A program made the translations under genes and the position numbers. The notes below the pieces were generated by a model. That model worked only from the letters and a program-made list of their open reading frames with translations, had not been told where the DNA came from and made no database searches. From Crossaster papposus (taxonomy: Eukaryota > Echinodermata > Asteroidea > Velatida > Solasteridae), in assembly GCA_037893245.1 (NCBI GenBank), contig JBAIAA010000314.1, positions 248,001 through 312,000 on the forward strand: a stretch of DNA of 64,000 nucleotides. Direction: 5' to 3'. Below, one piece after another: positions 21,801 to 36,800 of the stretch. Each line of letters starts with the position of its first letter. Within the stretch, counting starts at the first letter, position 1.

Positions 21801-24800
21801 GCAAGAGGCGCCTATTTTGGCATTTCGAGTACATATTAGATACAGACGCTAGTGACATCGAAGTGGGAGCAGTGCTCTCCTAGCTGATTAACGGACAAGA
21901 GCGAGTCATTGTGTATGGCAGTATAGAGTGCCAAGTAAACCGGAATTTGTGTCAGAGTTAGTTTGCAAGTTTGGAGTCCCTATCAAGTTGCATTCAAAGC
22001 AGGGGCGTAATTTTGAGTGGCGAGTTTTTGCTGAGATGTGTAATATCATGGGGATCCGAAAGACGAGCACTAATGCATACAACCCAAATTCAGACGGGAT
22101 GATAGAGCGGTTCAACCGGACCTTGTCAGAATTGGTTTCTGTGATGATCGACTCCTACAAGCAACAGCAAGACTGGGACAAAAAGTTAGCCTTTGCAACG
22201 TTTGCCTGCAGAGCGACGCAACAATAATCGATCAGAGAGGCACCCAACATGTTGATGATGGGTAGAGTATTTATTTTACTAAAAGATACAACGCGAGTGA
22301 ATACAGATGACAGTAAAGTAAAGAAAGCGGAGGACTATGCCCTTCACCCGAGAGGAGCATTGCAGTCGGTTCACGAGCGGGCAAGAGAACGCCCGAAGTC
22401 GAGTGCAAGAAGGCAAAAGCGGTGCTATGATAAAAAAAGACGACGACAACGACTCTGGAAGCAGGACAATTAGTTTGGCTTCATAATACCAGTAAAAAGA
22501 AAGGTGTGTCGCCTAAGCTTTAAAGGCGCTGGGAAGGACCCTACATGATTGTAAACAAGTTGTCCGACGTAACATATCGGATTCAGCGGAGGCCAAGAAG
22601 CAAGAAGAAAGTCGTTTATTTGGATCGGCTTAAATCGTACACGGGTGAGATACCTGAGGTATTGACTGACCAGGGGACACCTTCGACAGAAAGACCAACA
22701 CAGACAAGTAGAAAGATTTTCACCAGACGGACCTGGGCTAGGCGCGGCTGCAGGAGTGGTTGATGGACGAGATAAAGATGGCTCGAGTCTGCCAACTGAG
22801 GTGGAAGTACCGGTAACGCCTGCGAAGGAGTCAGTATGAAAGCCAGCAGTTCACAGTGGAGATAATGAGACAGCGACTACTACCAGGTGATTGTTCTACT
22901 GAAGTTAGTCAAGGGGGCGTTGAGTGGATGTAAATCTAGCTAGAATTGGGGAATTCCAGTGTGAACACCTGTAATCTGTGTAGGTGCCATTCCAGAGCCT
23001 TTAGAGGTTACTGTTTATAAGAAGTAGCACCTGTCGAGGCGTGCAGTTAATACAAGTGCCAACCTAGAAAGGCATGCCAGTGTGCCAATTGTAGTAGCCG
23101 TCTGTTCCCAACCCTGGCCCCTACCCGAGCGTTAGTGTCTGGTTGCTGCGGACGTATCGCCCGCCCGCTGGCGCGTTGCTTCTTTCGCTGCACCTAGTAC
23201 TGGCGGTAGACTTTCCCAAAACGAGCCTGCTTCCTCGGCCTTGTCAAATCGACCACTCGCTGGCATCCGCCGAGGATCGACTCCAGATCAGTTGGCGCGA
23301 CCCCCACGATATTATTTCGTTCGGTTGAACCGGGTGAATCAGAACGAAGTGTGTAGTTCTCCATCTCGTGTAGCCATTACTCCGCTATACGCGAATGTAG
23401 ATAGGAGTGAAGAGGCAATGTACAGGGTGTATCCAAAGAAATGCAACAAAAATATAAGGGAATACCACACGTAGAATGTGTAACCAACATCAATAATAAG
23501 GATATGGTTTCAAAGATACTAGTTTCCACCTTAAAATCTGACAATGTTTGACCGAGTTATGAATAGTTTTCCAAGAGAGGTCAAATTGACCACGTGACCA
23601 AGTATTTCGATTTTGTTTGGATACTGTGCAGATGTAGACTTGAAATCAAGTCGCCACCGAAATAAACCAGCGCTGAGCCACCATGTCCGCTGCCGTCAAC
23701 TCTACTTCATTTCGGTGGCGCCTGCACGAACAAAGACAAAAGTGTCTAACGACTTGGTTTCAAGTCTACACTTGCACAGTATCTAAACAAATTCGAAAAA
23801 CTTGGTCCCATGGTCAATCTGACCCGTCTTGAAAAATTATTCATAACTGTCTAGTCAGACAATATCAGATTTCGATGTTTGATGTCTCATTTAAAAGTGG
23901 AAACCAGTATCGTTGAAACCATATTCATATTATCGATGTTTGTTATACATTCTACGTGTGCTATTCCGTTATATTTTGTTACATTTTATTTTAGACACAC
24001 TGTATAAGGGGGTGCTTGGCAAGAATGGTTCATCTGCGCACGGACAGGCTCGACTCGCCTATTTGTTTTACTGTTCCTACTTCACGACACTCTTAACATT
24101 TCTCCACTACGGAGGGCCGCTCGATCTGCCAATCAGTCCAGGGCCATACCCGAGCAAATTATCCAAGCATTCCAAGCCTCCACAGCCTAACTGAAACGAG
24201 CGTTTCAGGATTCGTGTGCGTCATTACATTACGAAATATTTTTTAACATCATTCAGAGTCCACAGAGACATCAGAGTACTAACAAAAGATGAAAGCCACA
24301 GAGGCGATATAAGTAGGGGACGCCGTTGGCTGCTCCGCTAGCATCGAGCAAGCTATGAAAAAAATCACTACCAGACAGAAGTTAATCAGCCTTGCAGACA
24401 CCAGCGAGTCTGACTGGCAAACCGTAAAGGAGTACAAATCTAACGAACTCGCCTCTGATTCCGAAAACGACAAACGTATAAACGGAGCCGAGGCTCTGGC
24501 CTCCAAGCAGCTTAAGCGATCCAGATCGATCATTACCCGAGGCAGTAGCAGGTTTAGGCCTTACACGAGCTCTTTTCGCCCCCAAGGCTCCGTCAACAAC
24601 GTCATGTTCATTCGACGTAACTACCCCTACAGTCCCAGGCCAGCCGCCAAGTCAGGTACCTGTTTTTTTTGTGGAGCCACCGGCCATTGGAGGAACGGGT
24701 GCCTGTTTGGCAGAAGTCAGGCAGAAGCTCAGAAGCTCAGAGACGTCAGAGCAACCTAATCCAGTCAACACAAGGCCGCAAACGGAACATCACACGTGTC

Positions 24801-27800
24801 TAGGAGTATAAAATTCAACTAGATACGCGTGTGAACACGGAGTCACAGGGAAACTTATTAAAGGTAGATTGAGGAAGCATAGAAAGTTTTTCCAACGAAT
24901 CTATATTGGAGTGAGTGAGTGAGTTTTTAGGGTTTAACGCCGTACCAGCATCAATGGCCATATTCACGACGGGAACAAATTTCATTCAACAATTTTTTTA
25001 TTTCATTCAACAATTAATGTGAAGAAGTTACAGTTTTAGAGGTGGGAGGAAAACCCCAGAAGAATGTCCTGGGGAAAAACCCACGGAGTCAGGCAGGGAC
25101 TGAAAACCCAATCCACATATTGGCCCAGGCCGGATTCGAACCCGGGTCATGGAAGGCGAGTGGTGGAAGGCGAGGAAAGAACCGCTACACCAACCCGACT
25201 CCCCATCTATATTGGATACAATACAGTTGGATATAAAATCCCTTCTAATTCATGCCTGAATTTTCATTCACTCCAAATAACAGTACACATTTCTTCTTTG
25301 TCTTAGAAGCTGTAATTCAGCTCCTAAATAAAGGGCGTATTCAAGAAAGTTCAATTATAGGACAAAGGTAGTCAATCCCTTATCGGTTACAATTCAACCG
25401 TGTGGGGAAAAGAGGCTCATTCTAGACTTGAGGAAAGTTAACCTACACCTCTGGAAGGTATCCATCAAGTATGAAGATCTCAAAACGGCCTGTCTCTATT
25501 TGGAGAAAGACAACTATTTATTTTCTTCTGACCTCAAGTTGTTACGACCATTTTGAAATATTCCCAAAACATACTGAATACCTGGGTTTCTCGTGGTCAT
25601 TCGGAGCTACCACAAAATACTATAAATTCATAGTGGTACCGTTTGGGTTAAGCTCGGACCCGACAATTTTCACTAAGATTATGAGAGTCCTGTGCAAGAA
25701 GTGGAGTTTGGAGGGCGAAGAAATAGTGGATTGGGCCTCGGTAATTCAATTACGGAAACTAGTGCATATTCTTAAGCTATTCATAACGATCTGATCAGAA
25801 ACAGCAGAAACCTTGAAAGAATTACAATTTCAGGGGCACAATATTCTAGCCCTCAAACTGGTTCCAATGAAAACCGATTTCACGTACCAATAGGTGGTGT
25901 TTTCTGACGCAAGTGGAGTAGGTGCAGGGGGGGTATAATGTGGATGTTAATGAAGCACTCTCACATGGCGCTTGGGATAAGCAAACACTTGAAGGGAACT
26001 TTAGTGCAGATTGTTCTTAATAGCTTTATACCTTACTAGCTGGTATTGTACTAGTGGTTTACTAGTGGTTTAATGATAGTCTGAATGTTGTCCGTATCGT
26101 AGAAGTCGATAGCGGCACAATTGGGCTACATGAAATGACATATTCTATTTTCGCCTCGTGCATGGAGCATGGTATCACTTTAAAACCGGGTCCCTCGTTC
26201 TCAGAATGACAAAGCAGATAGTTGGAGCAAAATAGTAGATTACGAAGACTGGGCTCTTGCATATCATTTATGTAAGAGATTCGACAGATTAGGGGGGTTT
26301 GCATACAGTCAATAAATGTTTGCCAACTCGTTTAACAATAAGTTACCACGCTTCAATTCACGATACTGTAACCCTGGTTCAGAAGCAGTAGACTCCTTTA
26401 TTTGCAGCTTGGCAAACGATAATAATTGGCTCGTTTTTCTCTCATAGCAAAGACCATCTTGCATCTTAAGGCCAATAAAAGCATTTGGCACCATGGTAGT
26501 TCCAAACTGGCCATCCGCGCCCTTCTAGAGCCGTATTCACAAAACGACTTAAGTCCAAAAAAATAAGCACCCCACTTAAATACCCGACTTAGACAAATCT
26601 GAATATATTATTTCATTCGGTTGAACTGGGTGAATCAGAACAAAATGTAGTTCTCAAGTAGTGTAGCCATAACTCCGCTACGTGGATATATAGACAGGTG
26701 TGAAGGGATTATATAATAATTATGAAGGTGCTTATAAGTAGAACAGAAAAAAATTAATAAACAAGGGTCAGCAAAAGCATTGTCAGTCGGTGGCCAACTC
26801 AATGTTAAAAAATTGGTGTGATGTGTAGGTTATTGAGAAACTCTGTTGTACCAGTTTCGTTAAAAATCTAAAATCTCCACAATGCATATTGGACCGTGTC
26901 TCGCGCAGAATTGTCACGATTGAACTTCTGGGCACATAATATTTTATTTTTACGAAGAGCTGAACCATAAAACAGCCATAAATGTGGATGATAAATTCAA
27001 ACTTAATTTTAAAATGTATAAAAACATGCACAACTGTCTAAATTTATTGAGTAAAAGCAGAAAAAGCAGTTTAATTTTTACTTAGGTCGGGGAACTGGAA
27101 ACATAACTTATTTTGGCCTTATGATGAAATACCCACAGTAACAAAGGTATGAGAACATAGCTTAGACTGAATACTTTAGTTGAAGACATGTACGTGTTAG
27201 AGACATAATTATATTGTGTTACTATACCTGTAGCAGCTAGAGCAGCTGATTGGGAAACACTGAGTTTCTCGGGGGGTCTGGCATAGTCTGATAGGCCAGC
27301 TATTACTAAACACTGCAAAATATACAAGACAAGAAACGTATTAAAACAGCTGTCATCAATGGTGGCAAAAGGGGAAGAATATGATATGGAACACCAAGTG
27401 TTAAAAGAGGACTTTCATCTAGAATGTGCCAATATCAGACTGTACAACATTTTTATCACAAAATTATAAGATTAATAACTTGTTCTGTTTGTACAGTTGT
27501 ACAGTTTTTATGTAATTAAGGAATGAAAGGGTTCACAGTTTCGATTTAAGAAAAACTAAGCCATTAGAATTCTTGACCTGATTGAGGTCATGCATTTTCC
27601 TCTTTGTAAACGGTGCTTCTAATGTTCTCTCACTATTGTTGGACCCAATTTCTCAATAGTTTTTACTTTACATGCAGTATGCATAACCTGTCTTATTTTA
27701 GTTCATAAGGTACATGTATTGATACTCCTGGAAATACTGGTAAATGCAGGCAAGGAAAATAAATTGCATACACTTCAGATACAAATGTGAGACAACAATA

Positions 27801-30800
27801 TGTGGATTTCCTCTGACCTAGACCTTAAAATATGGCCAGTAATCCAACAATGCAACATTCCATGAAACTTATTGCAATTACTCAAGCAAAAAGAAATGTC
27901 AAGGTGATTAATAAAATTGCATCAAATTTCATTGTTAAACCATGGTATTAAATTATAAGATCCAAATCCAGATGGTCGATAACTGGTTACATGCTTTATT
28001 ACAAATGTTCATGTGTTACTCAAAGATTGATGTACCCCGCGGAGTACGGTACCCGTACGTTATTTTGATCGTTCTTAGCGTTTGGACCCTTCTGCACTGA
28101 ACAACACGGTTTAGTAGAATATAAATACACAAATAAACCACAAGAGATACTGACTCGGTAAATTTCCATAAGCTTAAAAGTGAACAAAGAAATTGGCAAG
28201 GAGGGACTCAAACCTGCAACCTCTAGAATACCGGACTGGCCCTCTACCAACTGAACTATCTTGCCCTATGTTGGCGATCTCCTAAATTGTTAGGATTTTT
28301 GTTCAAGGGTGCTAGTCAGAAGTCAAAAACACCAGAATGCTGTGTGGCCAAGGATCACGTCCAATTTTACGATACAACCTGGTAAGCGACCTGGAAGAAG
28401 TTTAATTTTCACTGGTAGAGTGTACTACATTTAGAACAGTGGTGCATAATACAGACACTATAATTTTAATAGCAGATCCCAAGGATCACCGGTACTACAT
28501 TAACCGTAATTTACCTACATTAACCCCCATTTTGAAGGAACTACACTGGCTTCCTGTCTCCCAAAGGATTGTTTTCAAACTCATGCTTCTGGTCCACAAA
28601 GCTCTAAACAACAAGGCTCCCTACTACATTAAGGAACTACTACATGAATATTCTCCAGCAAGAACTCTTAGATCAAGTAACCAGCAACTTCTCAAGGAAC
28701 CAATTGCTAAACGAACATGGGGCGCCATATCTTTTTCTGTTGCAGCTCCTCGACTTTGGAATTTATTGCCACTTGAACTCAGATCATGCCATTGTACAAC
28801 TAGGTTCAAATCGCTTCTTAAGACTTACTTGATGTCACAAATTTTCAAGGATTAATTTACTTACTTACTTACTTTACTTGTTGTTGTCTACAGCGCCTTG
28901 AGCACCCTGCAGGGTGGATATGTGCGCTTTACAAATCTCATTATTATTATTATTAATGCTACTGTACAATGCTGTACTGAAACCCGCGTTCCATAATGCA
29001 TTATTTAATACCACGGTATTTATAACAAAACAATTGTGTGCTGGGATATGGTCCATCATGTCAATAGGTTTTGTACAACCTCGGGTGAAAATGGTGCCCT
29101 TGGTTAAGTCTTGGGTGCAGTTGCCGTGCCCCTTGAGTGTACAAAACACTATGGACCACATCACAGCAGACATTTGTATGGTGTACTGGTGCTATGATAT
29201 ACATGTACATGTAGTACTCACCCATTTAAACATTGGTGCCCAAAAATGAATTGTCTTGAGTCCTAAATAAATAGAATAAAAAGTACATAGCAACATTTAT
29301 TTATCTATTAAATTCTAATTAAAGAAGACTTTCAAACAGAATGCATCCTTATCGTCTAAAGGCACTTTATTGTCTAAAGATCATTAGAACATCAGCATTC
29401 ACACAACTACCGGTACATGCATACATACTGTACACATGTACACATCAGAGTGGTAGTCGAGTACTTGTCTAGTCCTGGTACTTGTCTAGTCCTGGTACTT
29501 GTCTAGTCCTGGTACTTGTCTAGTCCTGGTACTTTCCGAGTACCAGCTACTACGACAGTTACTAGCTGGTTTGGTATAGAAAAAGCTGCATAATACAGAC
29601 ACTAGATAGTAAATACTTTGCAAAAGGAATTAAAGGTTCTACGCAGATCTTTCAAGGAGAATTGCTGTTTAATAATTTAAAATGTGCCTTGGTGTGTAAG
29701 TAACAAGACCAGGGGTGATAACATTGTATAAAAAGACATTAATTGGGGTTAATCACCGTAAATGTAATTGGCCCCCTCATTAACATGTTCAAACACTGAC
29801 AAATGGTGGCGCTGATCGTGACGAACATTCGGCAACCCCAAAAAAGAAACAAAATTATAGTCTGGTACCTGACAATACGTCTGGACACCAGATAAGCCCC
29901 GTACGATGTCGCTTCACGGCGTGCGTGCAGCCTGCGATCTGCGTACGTAAATACATGTACCGTACAATGTACATGTACATGGGTCTTTCCATAAATAAGG
30001 GGGCCAAAGCAGGACATGGTGTTATTTCTCAAAATGTAATTTACTTTCTATATTCTTTGCATGTTCGTATGGTGGGGATAGCTCATACGTTTAATGTATA
30101 ACTTCAATTTCTTGAATCAGATGTTTTGTTTTCATACGATCCAAAACTATCCATCACACTGTAACGGAGACACCGGTGTCTCAGTTACAGTGTGAAGTGT
30201 GAAACTTGTGACTTGTTTTGCCATAAATTAGTAGGTTTTCATTGAAAATTTAAATTTCAAAGGGTAATATGTAAACATCATTGGTATACTGTAATTCAGC
30301 TATTTTCAATGAAAACCTTCAAACGTTGGCCAAGCAGTAAAGGCCGACAGTTTTACGCGTAACCGTGACACTGGTGTCTTTGTTACACCGTGACTCAAAA
30401 AGTCATGTCTCTCTTATTATACATCATAAATGTCTGAATCTAGCAAAGTGCATAGTAATACCTGCTACATGTACATGTATGTAGCAGGTATTACTATGCA
30501 CTTTGCTAGATTCAGACATTTATGATGCATAATAAGAGAGACAGGACTTTTTGAGTCACGGTGTAACAAAGACACCAGTGTCACGGTTACGCGTAAAACT
30601 GTCGGCCTTTACTGCTTGGCCAACGTTTGAAGGTTTTCATTGAAAATAGCTGAATTACAGTATACCAATGATGTTTACATATTACCCTTTGAAATTTAAA
30701 TTTTCAATGAAAACCTACTAATTTATGGCAAAACAAGTCACAAGTTTCACACTTCACACTGTAACTGAGACACCGGTGTCTCCGTTACAGTGTGATGGAT

Positions 30801-33800
30801 AGTTTTGGATCTATGAAAACAAAACATCTGATTCCAGAAATTGAAGTTATACATTAAACGTATGAGCTATCCCCACCATACGAACATGCAAAGAATATAG
30901 AAAGTAAATTACATTTTGAGAAATAACACAATGTCCTGCTTTGGCCCCCTTATTTATGGAAAAACCCATATGCGTGATGCCATGCACGCGGGTACGCACG
31001 CAGCAGATTTTGTTCAGACATGGCGAGTGAAGACGACAGTTCGGGGCTGGGGAGCACATATTCCACAGATTCGGACGAAATACCCGCAGTATCATCAGAA
31101 ATATTGTTGGCACTGCAGTTGGTTTCAACAACCTTTTAAATTTCATGCCAAATGACTTGTACATATTTTGCTCTAAGAAATCCGGCTCGAAGTGTTTGCT
31201 GCATAGCGTGGAGCTTGGTGTCGGGTCTGTTCACTTCGCCCTAGTCAGCCGGACTTTGGCAGTCCCAATCCGTATAAATTTTGGATCAGTTGGAAATGTG
31301 TGCATGCTCACGCCATTTTTGTTGGTGTTGCTGCAACCTGCAGCAACACATCTGGCTGGCATTTTTCTTTTAAATTTATAAGAAAACTCAGAACAATTCC
31401 TTTGACAATAACTTGAGTCCACCATCGACTAATTAATTTTGCATCGATGGCACATGATGCATGCATGCATGCACGGGCACGCTGGTCACGACGTTGAGGT
31501 CTTCCCAAACATACGTCACAATTATGCAAATTTTACATGTTAATAAGCTGCCATTCTAGGGGCGGGACCGGTCCCCCAAAGCACTTTATATATTTTTTTC
31601 ATATTTATTACCCAAAAATAAAACTTGTATAAACTGAAAATCAATCAATTAGTTATAATCTTTCATTTAAACTAATTAAAAACAATCAGAATCTTGAATA
31701 AATCAAGCTTTAAGACAAATATATTTTTTCTCCAACACCGCCTTAATTTGTACTTTCAATGTCTTACTCTTACTTCGTTTGTAACAAACAAATTTGGTAG
31801 TAAACAAAGTACTTGGAAAGTATGTTTAGAAAAATGTTTAGTTTCTGTGAGATTAGGCCAAAAACACATTTGCTTGATACGTAATTTCAAAATAGTGAAG
31901 AGTCACTAACTGTACGTTTACACATTGACAATGTAGTTTTATTTGTTAGAATTGTTTCTTTTCACTGCACATCTGCCTCGGATATGGTAGGAATTCTTTA
32001 TTCAAGATTAGTCAGCCAAAACGCATTCAGAGGTAGGCCCTTAAGCAAGCAACACCATGCCCTGTGCACTTTCAGGCCTACATGTATGTTTCACAGCTGA
32101 ACACACTGCTGTAGATCTATCTCACGTCAAGTTCCAGTTGTGTGCTTTAACTGCAGAATGATCAGACACTGGTTCTGCGAGTGTCCATTAATCGCCCAAC
32201 CCATGCCACCTTCCCAAGTCAAACCCAGAGCCCAGGCGGCTCTGCCGGACGGGTATCGATCGTTCCCCAAATCGCAACTCTTCCTTGGCAAGCCCCACAA
32301 CACCAGCGAGCTGTCGTGCACGGGTACGTACGGGTGCGTACGGGCATGTATTTGTAAACATGCATAACCGAAACCAGCCGTGACACGGGTACCAGTTTTA
32401 TTTGTTTTCTATGGTTGTACATCAGACATTGTTCGTTTCTCAACAGCGCCGCCAGCGGTCAATTTGTAGAAAGTTTTCAATAACTCGACAAAAAACGTCC
32501 AGAATTTATCGCAAAATAACACAAAATGTATACGCAAAACAAACATTGTTTTGGAATAAATGTGTAGTTTATTATATACTGAACACAATAACATATAATT
32601 CAAGCAATTTTAAAACCGTTGAAGTACATGTAGGTCTTTAAAGATTTGGTTGGTCAAAGGGTTAGCTTGGAGTGTGCAGAAGTGTTTCATGATGATAGTA
32701 CGAACTCGCAGGTTTAATCCGTTCTATCCTTCCGCCAGTATCCGGTGTCAACATCATTAATACTGGTACTACAGCCAACAATCGAACTCGCTGTAACACG
32801 TGCAAGACTGCATGTCCATCCACAATCCCCCCCCCCCCCCCCCCCCCACCCAAGATCGACGGTCCCAAAGGCAGTTATACACCCAGAGGACAATTCACCT
32901 GCATATCTCCCAACCTAGTGTATTGTATCTCCTGCCAACTATGCGATGTTCACTACGTCATTTGGCCGACAGATTCACTGAGCACCTTCGAAGTGTCTGA
33001 CACATTCTCCCCGGACACCTTGTGGCGCTCCATTTCTCTAAGCCATTTGTAATAAAACTTGTAAGGACATGCGCTTGTGCATCTTGACCAAGACAACGTC
33101 GAACGATCAGCACTTGGAGATGGAACAATGCGTCATCTACAAGCTTGGAATGCTCACGCCAGGTGGTTTAGAATGTACTGCATTCAAACTGCCAGTCTAG
33201 CAGTCCAGCCTTGGTGAAGGCCTAGTCAGGCCGAAAATTTAGCAATAATTATCCCGGTGAGCACTGATTTTACCTTTTTCATCTATTGTACTATATGATG
33301 GATTGTGATAGATGCCGATTTCATTGGATATATAGTTTTACAGAGCTTCTCCGAAGCGTTAGGATGAAACAAACTGGCCTGGCTGTCAACCGACACTTCG
33401 GCGTGCCATCACACTCCACAAAAGACATGAGCCGCACCAAGCGCGCAGACGCCAAAGCCAGACGTTGCACTAGTTCGTGCAAAGGGGGAGCAGTTGGAGC
33501 ACCAACTACATGTAGTTCGAACAGTCAAAAAGCAGTCAGACCACTAGTTCATGCAGTTGGAGCCAGTTTGTTCAGTCAGAGAGCAGTCGGGGCGCCCCAG
33601 TTCGTGCAGTCAGAACCTGAGATCGAAAGTGTCAGAATTGTCCAGAAGGAAGAAAACCCAAGGACCCGTAGGAAAGCCCTCGTGGCACAGGCGAAAAACA
33701 ATGCACAACTCTACTCAGATATGGTCCGGGCCAGGAATCAAACCCTGGCCAGCGCTTTACGCACAAGCCACCCATGCCATCCAAATAATGAAATCTTCAG

Positions 33801-36800
33801 CGAGTTACTGGAGGTCATGTGCCATTCTAATTGATCTTTACCTTGAAGACGGCCCAAGCGCAGAGACAACCCGGGTGAAGTGACGGCCCAAACGCAGAGA
33901 CGGCCCAAGCGCAGAGACGTTGAAGTAGGTCTTTAAAGATTTGGTTGGTCAAAGGGTTAGCTTGGAGTGTGCAGAAGTGTTTCATGATGATAGTACGAAC
34001 TCGCAGGTTTAATCCGTTCTATCCTGTCGCCAGTATCCGCTGTCAACATCATTAATACTGGTACTACAGCCAACAATCGACCTCGCTGTAACACGTGCAA
34101 GACTGCATGTCCATCCACAATCCCCCCCCCCCCCCCCCCCCCCACCCCAGATCGACGGTCCCAAAGGCAGTTATACACCCAGAGGACAATTCACCTGCAT
34201 ATCTCCCAACCTAGTGTATTGTATCTCCTGCCAACTATGCGATGTTCACTACGTCGTTTGGCCGACAGATTCACTGAGCACCTTCGAAGTGTCTGACACA
34301 TTCTCCCCGGACACCTTGTGGCGCTCCATTTCTCTAAGCCATTTGTAATAAAACTTGTAAGGACATGCGCTTGTGCATCTTGACCAAGACAACGTCGAAC
34401 GATCAGCACTTGGAGATGGAACAATGCGTCATCTACAAGCTTGGAATGCTCACGCCAGGTGGTTTAGAATTTACTGCATTCAAACTGCCAGTCTAGCAGT
34501 CCAGCGTTGGTGAAGGCCTAGTCAGGCCGAAATTTTAGCACTAATTATCCCGGTGAGCACTGATTTTACCTTTTTCATCTATTGTACTATATGATGGATT
34601 GTGATAGATGCCGATTTCATTGGATATATAGTTTTACAGAGCTTCTCCGAAGCGTTAGGATGAAACAAACTGGCCTGGCTATCAACCGACACTTCGGCGT
34701 GCCATCACACTCCACAAAAGACATGAGCCGCACCAAGCGCGCAAACGCCAAAGCCAGACGTTGCACTAGTTCGTGCAAAGGGGGAGCAGTTGGAGCACCA
34801 ACTACATGTAGTTCGAACAGTCGAAAAGCAGTCAGACCACCAGTTCATGCAGTTGGAGCCAGTTTGTTCAGTCAGAGAGCAGTCGGGGCGCCCCAGTTCG
34901 TGCAGTCAGAAACTGAGATCGAAAGTGTCAGAATTGTCCAGAAGGAAGAAAACCCAAGGACCCGTAGGAAAGCCCTCGTGGCACAGGCGAAAAACAATGC
35001 ACAACTCTACTCAGATATGGTCCGGGCCAGGAATCAAACCCTGGCCAGCGCTTTACGCACAAGCCACCCATGCCATCCAAATAATGAAATCTTCAGCGAG
35101 TCACTGGAGGTCATGTGCCATTCTAATTGATCTTTACCTTGAAGACGGCCCAAGCGCAGAGACAACCCGGGTGAAGTGACGGCCCAAACGCAGAGACGGC
35201 CCAAGCGCAGAGACGTTGAAGTAGGTCTTTAAAGATTTGGTTGGTCAAAGGGTTAGCTTGGAGTGTGCAGAAGTGTTTCATGATGATAGTACGAACTCGC
35301 AGGTTTAATCCGTTCTATCCTGTCGCCAGTATCCGCTGTCAACATCATTAATACTGGTACTACAGCCAACAATCGACCTCGCTGTAACACGTGCAAGACT
35401 GCATGTCCATCCACAATCCCCCCCCCCCCCCCCCCCCACCCCAGATCGACGGTCCCAAAGGCAGTTATACACCCAGAGGACAATTCACCTGCATATCTCC
35501 CAACCTAGTGTATTGTATCTCCTGCCAACTATGCGATGTTCACTACGTCGTTTGGCCGACAGATTCACTGAGCACCTTCGAAGTGTCTGACACATTCTCC
35601 CCGGACACCTTGTGGCGCTCCATTTCTCTAAGCCATTTGTAATAAAACTTGTAAGGACATGCGCTTGTGCATCTTGACCAAGACAACGTCGAACGATCAG
35701 CACTTGGAGATGGAACAATGCGTCATCTACAAGCTTGGAATGCTCACGCCAGGTGGTTTAGAATTTACTGCATTCAAACTGCCAGTCTAGCAGTCCAGCG
35801 TTGGTGAAGGCCTAGTCAGGCCGAAATTTTAGCACTAATTATCCCGGTGAGCACTGATTTTACCTTTTTCATCTATTGTACTATATGATGGATTGTGATA
35901 GATGCCGATTTCATTGGATATATAGTTTTACAGAGCTTCTCCGAAGCGTTAGGATGAAACAAACTGGCCTGGCTATCAACCGACACTTCGGCGTGCCATC
36001 ACACTCCACAAAAGACATGAGCCGCACCAAGCGCGCAAACGCCAAAGCCAGACGTTGCACTAGTTCGTGCAAAGGGGGAGCAGTTGGAGCACCAACTACA
36101 TGTAGTTCGAACAGTCGAAAAGCAGTCAGACCACCAGTTCATGCAGTTGGAGCCAGTTTGTTCAGTCAGAGAGCAGTCGGGGCGCCCCAGTTCGTGCAGT
36201 CAGAAACTGAGATCGAAAGTGTCAGAATTGTCCAGAAGGAAGAAAACCCAAGGACCCGTAGGAAAGCCCTCGTGGCACAGGCGAAAAACAATGCACAACT
36301 CTACTCAGATATGGTCCGGGCCAGGAATCAAACCCTGGCCAGCGCTTTACGCACAAGCCACCCATGCCATCCAAATAATGAAATCTTCAGCGAGTCACTG
36401 GAGGTCATGTGCCATTCTAATTGATCTTTACCTTGAAGACGGCCCAAGCGCAGAGACAACCCGGGTGAAGTGACGGCCCAAACGCAGAGACAACCCAAGC
36501 GCAGAGACGTTGAAGTAGGTCTTTAAAGATTTGGTTGGTCAAAGGGTTAGCTTGGAGTGTGCAGAAGTGTTTCATGATGATAGTACGAACTCGCAGGTTT
36601 AATCCGTTCTATCCTGTCGCCAGTATCCGCTGTCAACATCATTAATACTGGTACTACAGCCAACAATCGACCTCGCTGTAACACGTGCAAGACTGCATGT
36701 CCATCCACAATCCCCCCCCCCCCCCCCCCCCACCCCAGATCGACGGTCCCAAAGGCAGTTATACACCCAGAGGACAATTCACCTGCATATCTCCCAACCT

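Noticed and set aside
28195-28265. Functional tRNA gene
   Set aside because: A and B boxes are present but the anticodon stem does not pair, so a SINE head is more likely.
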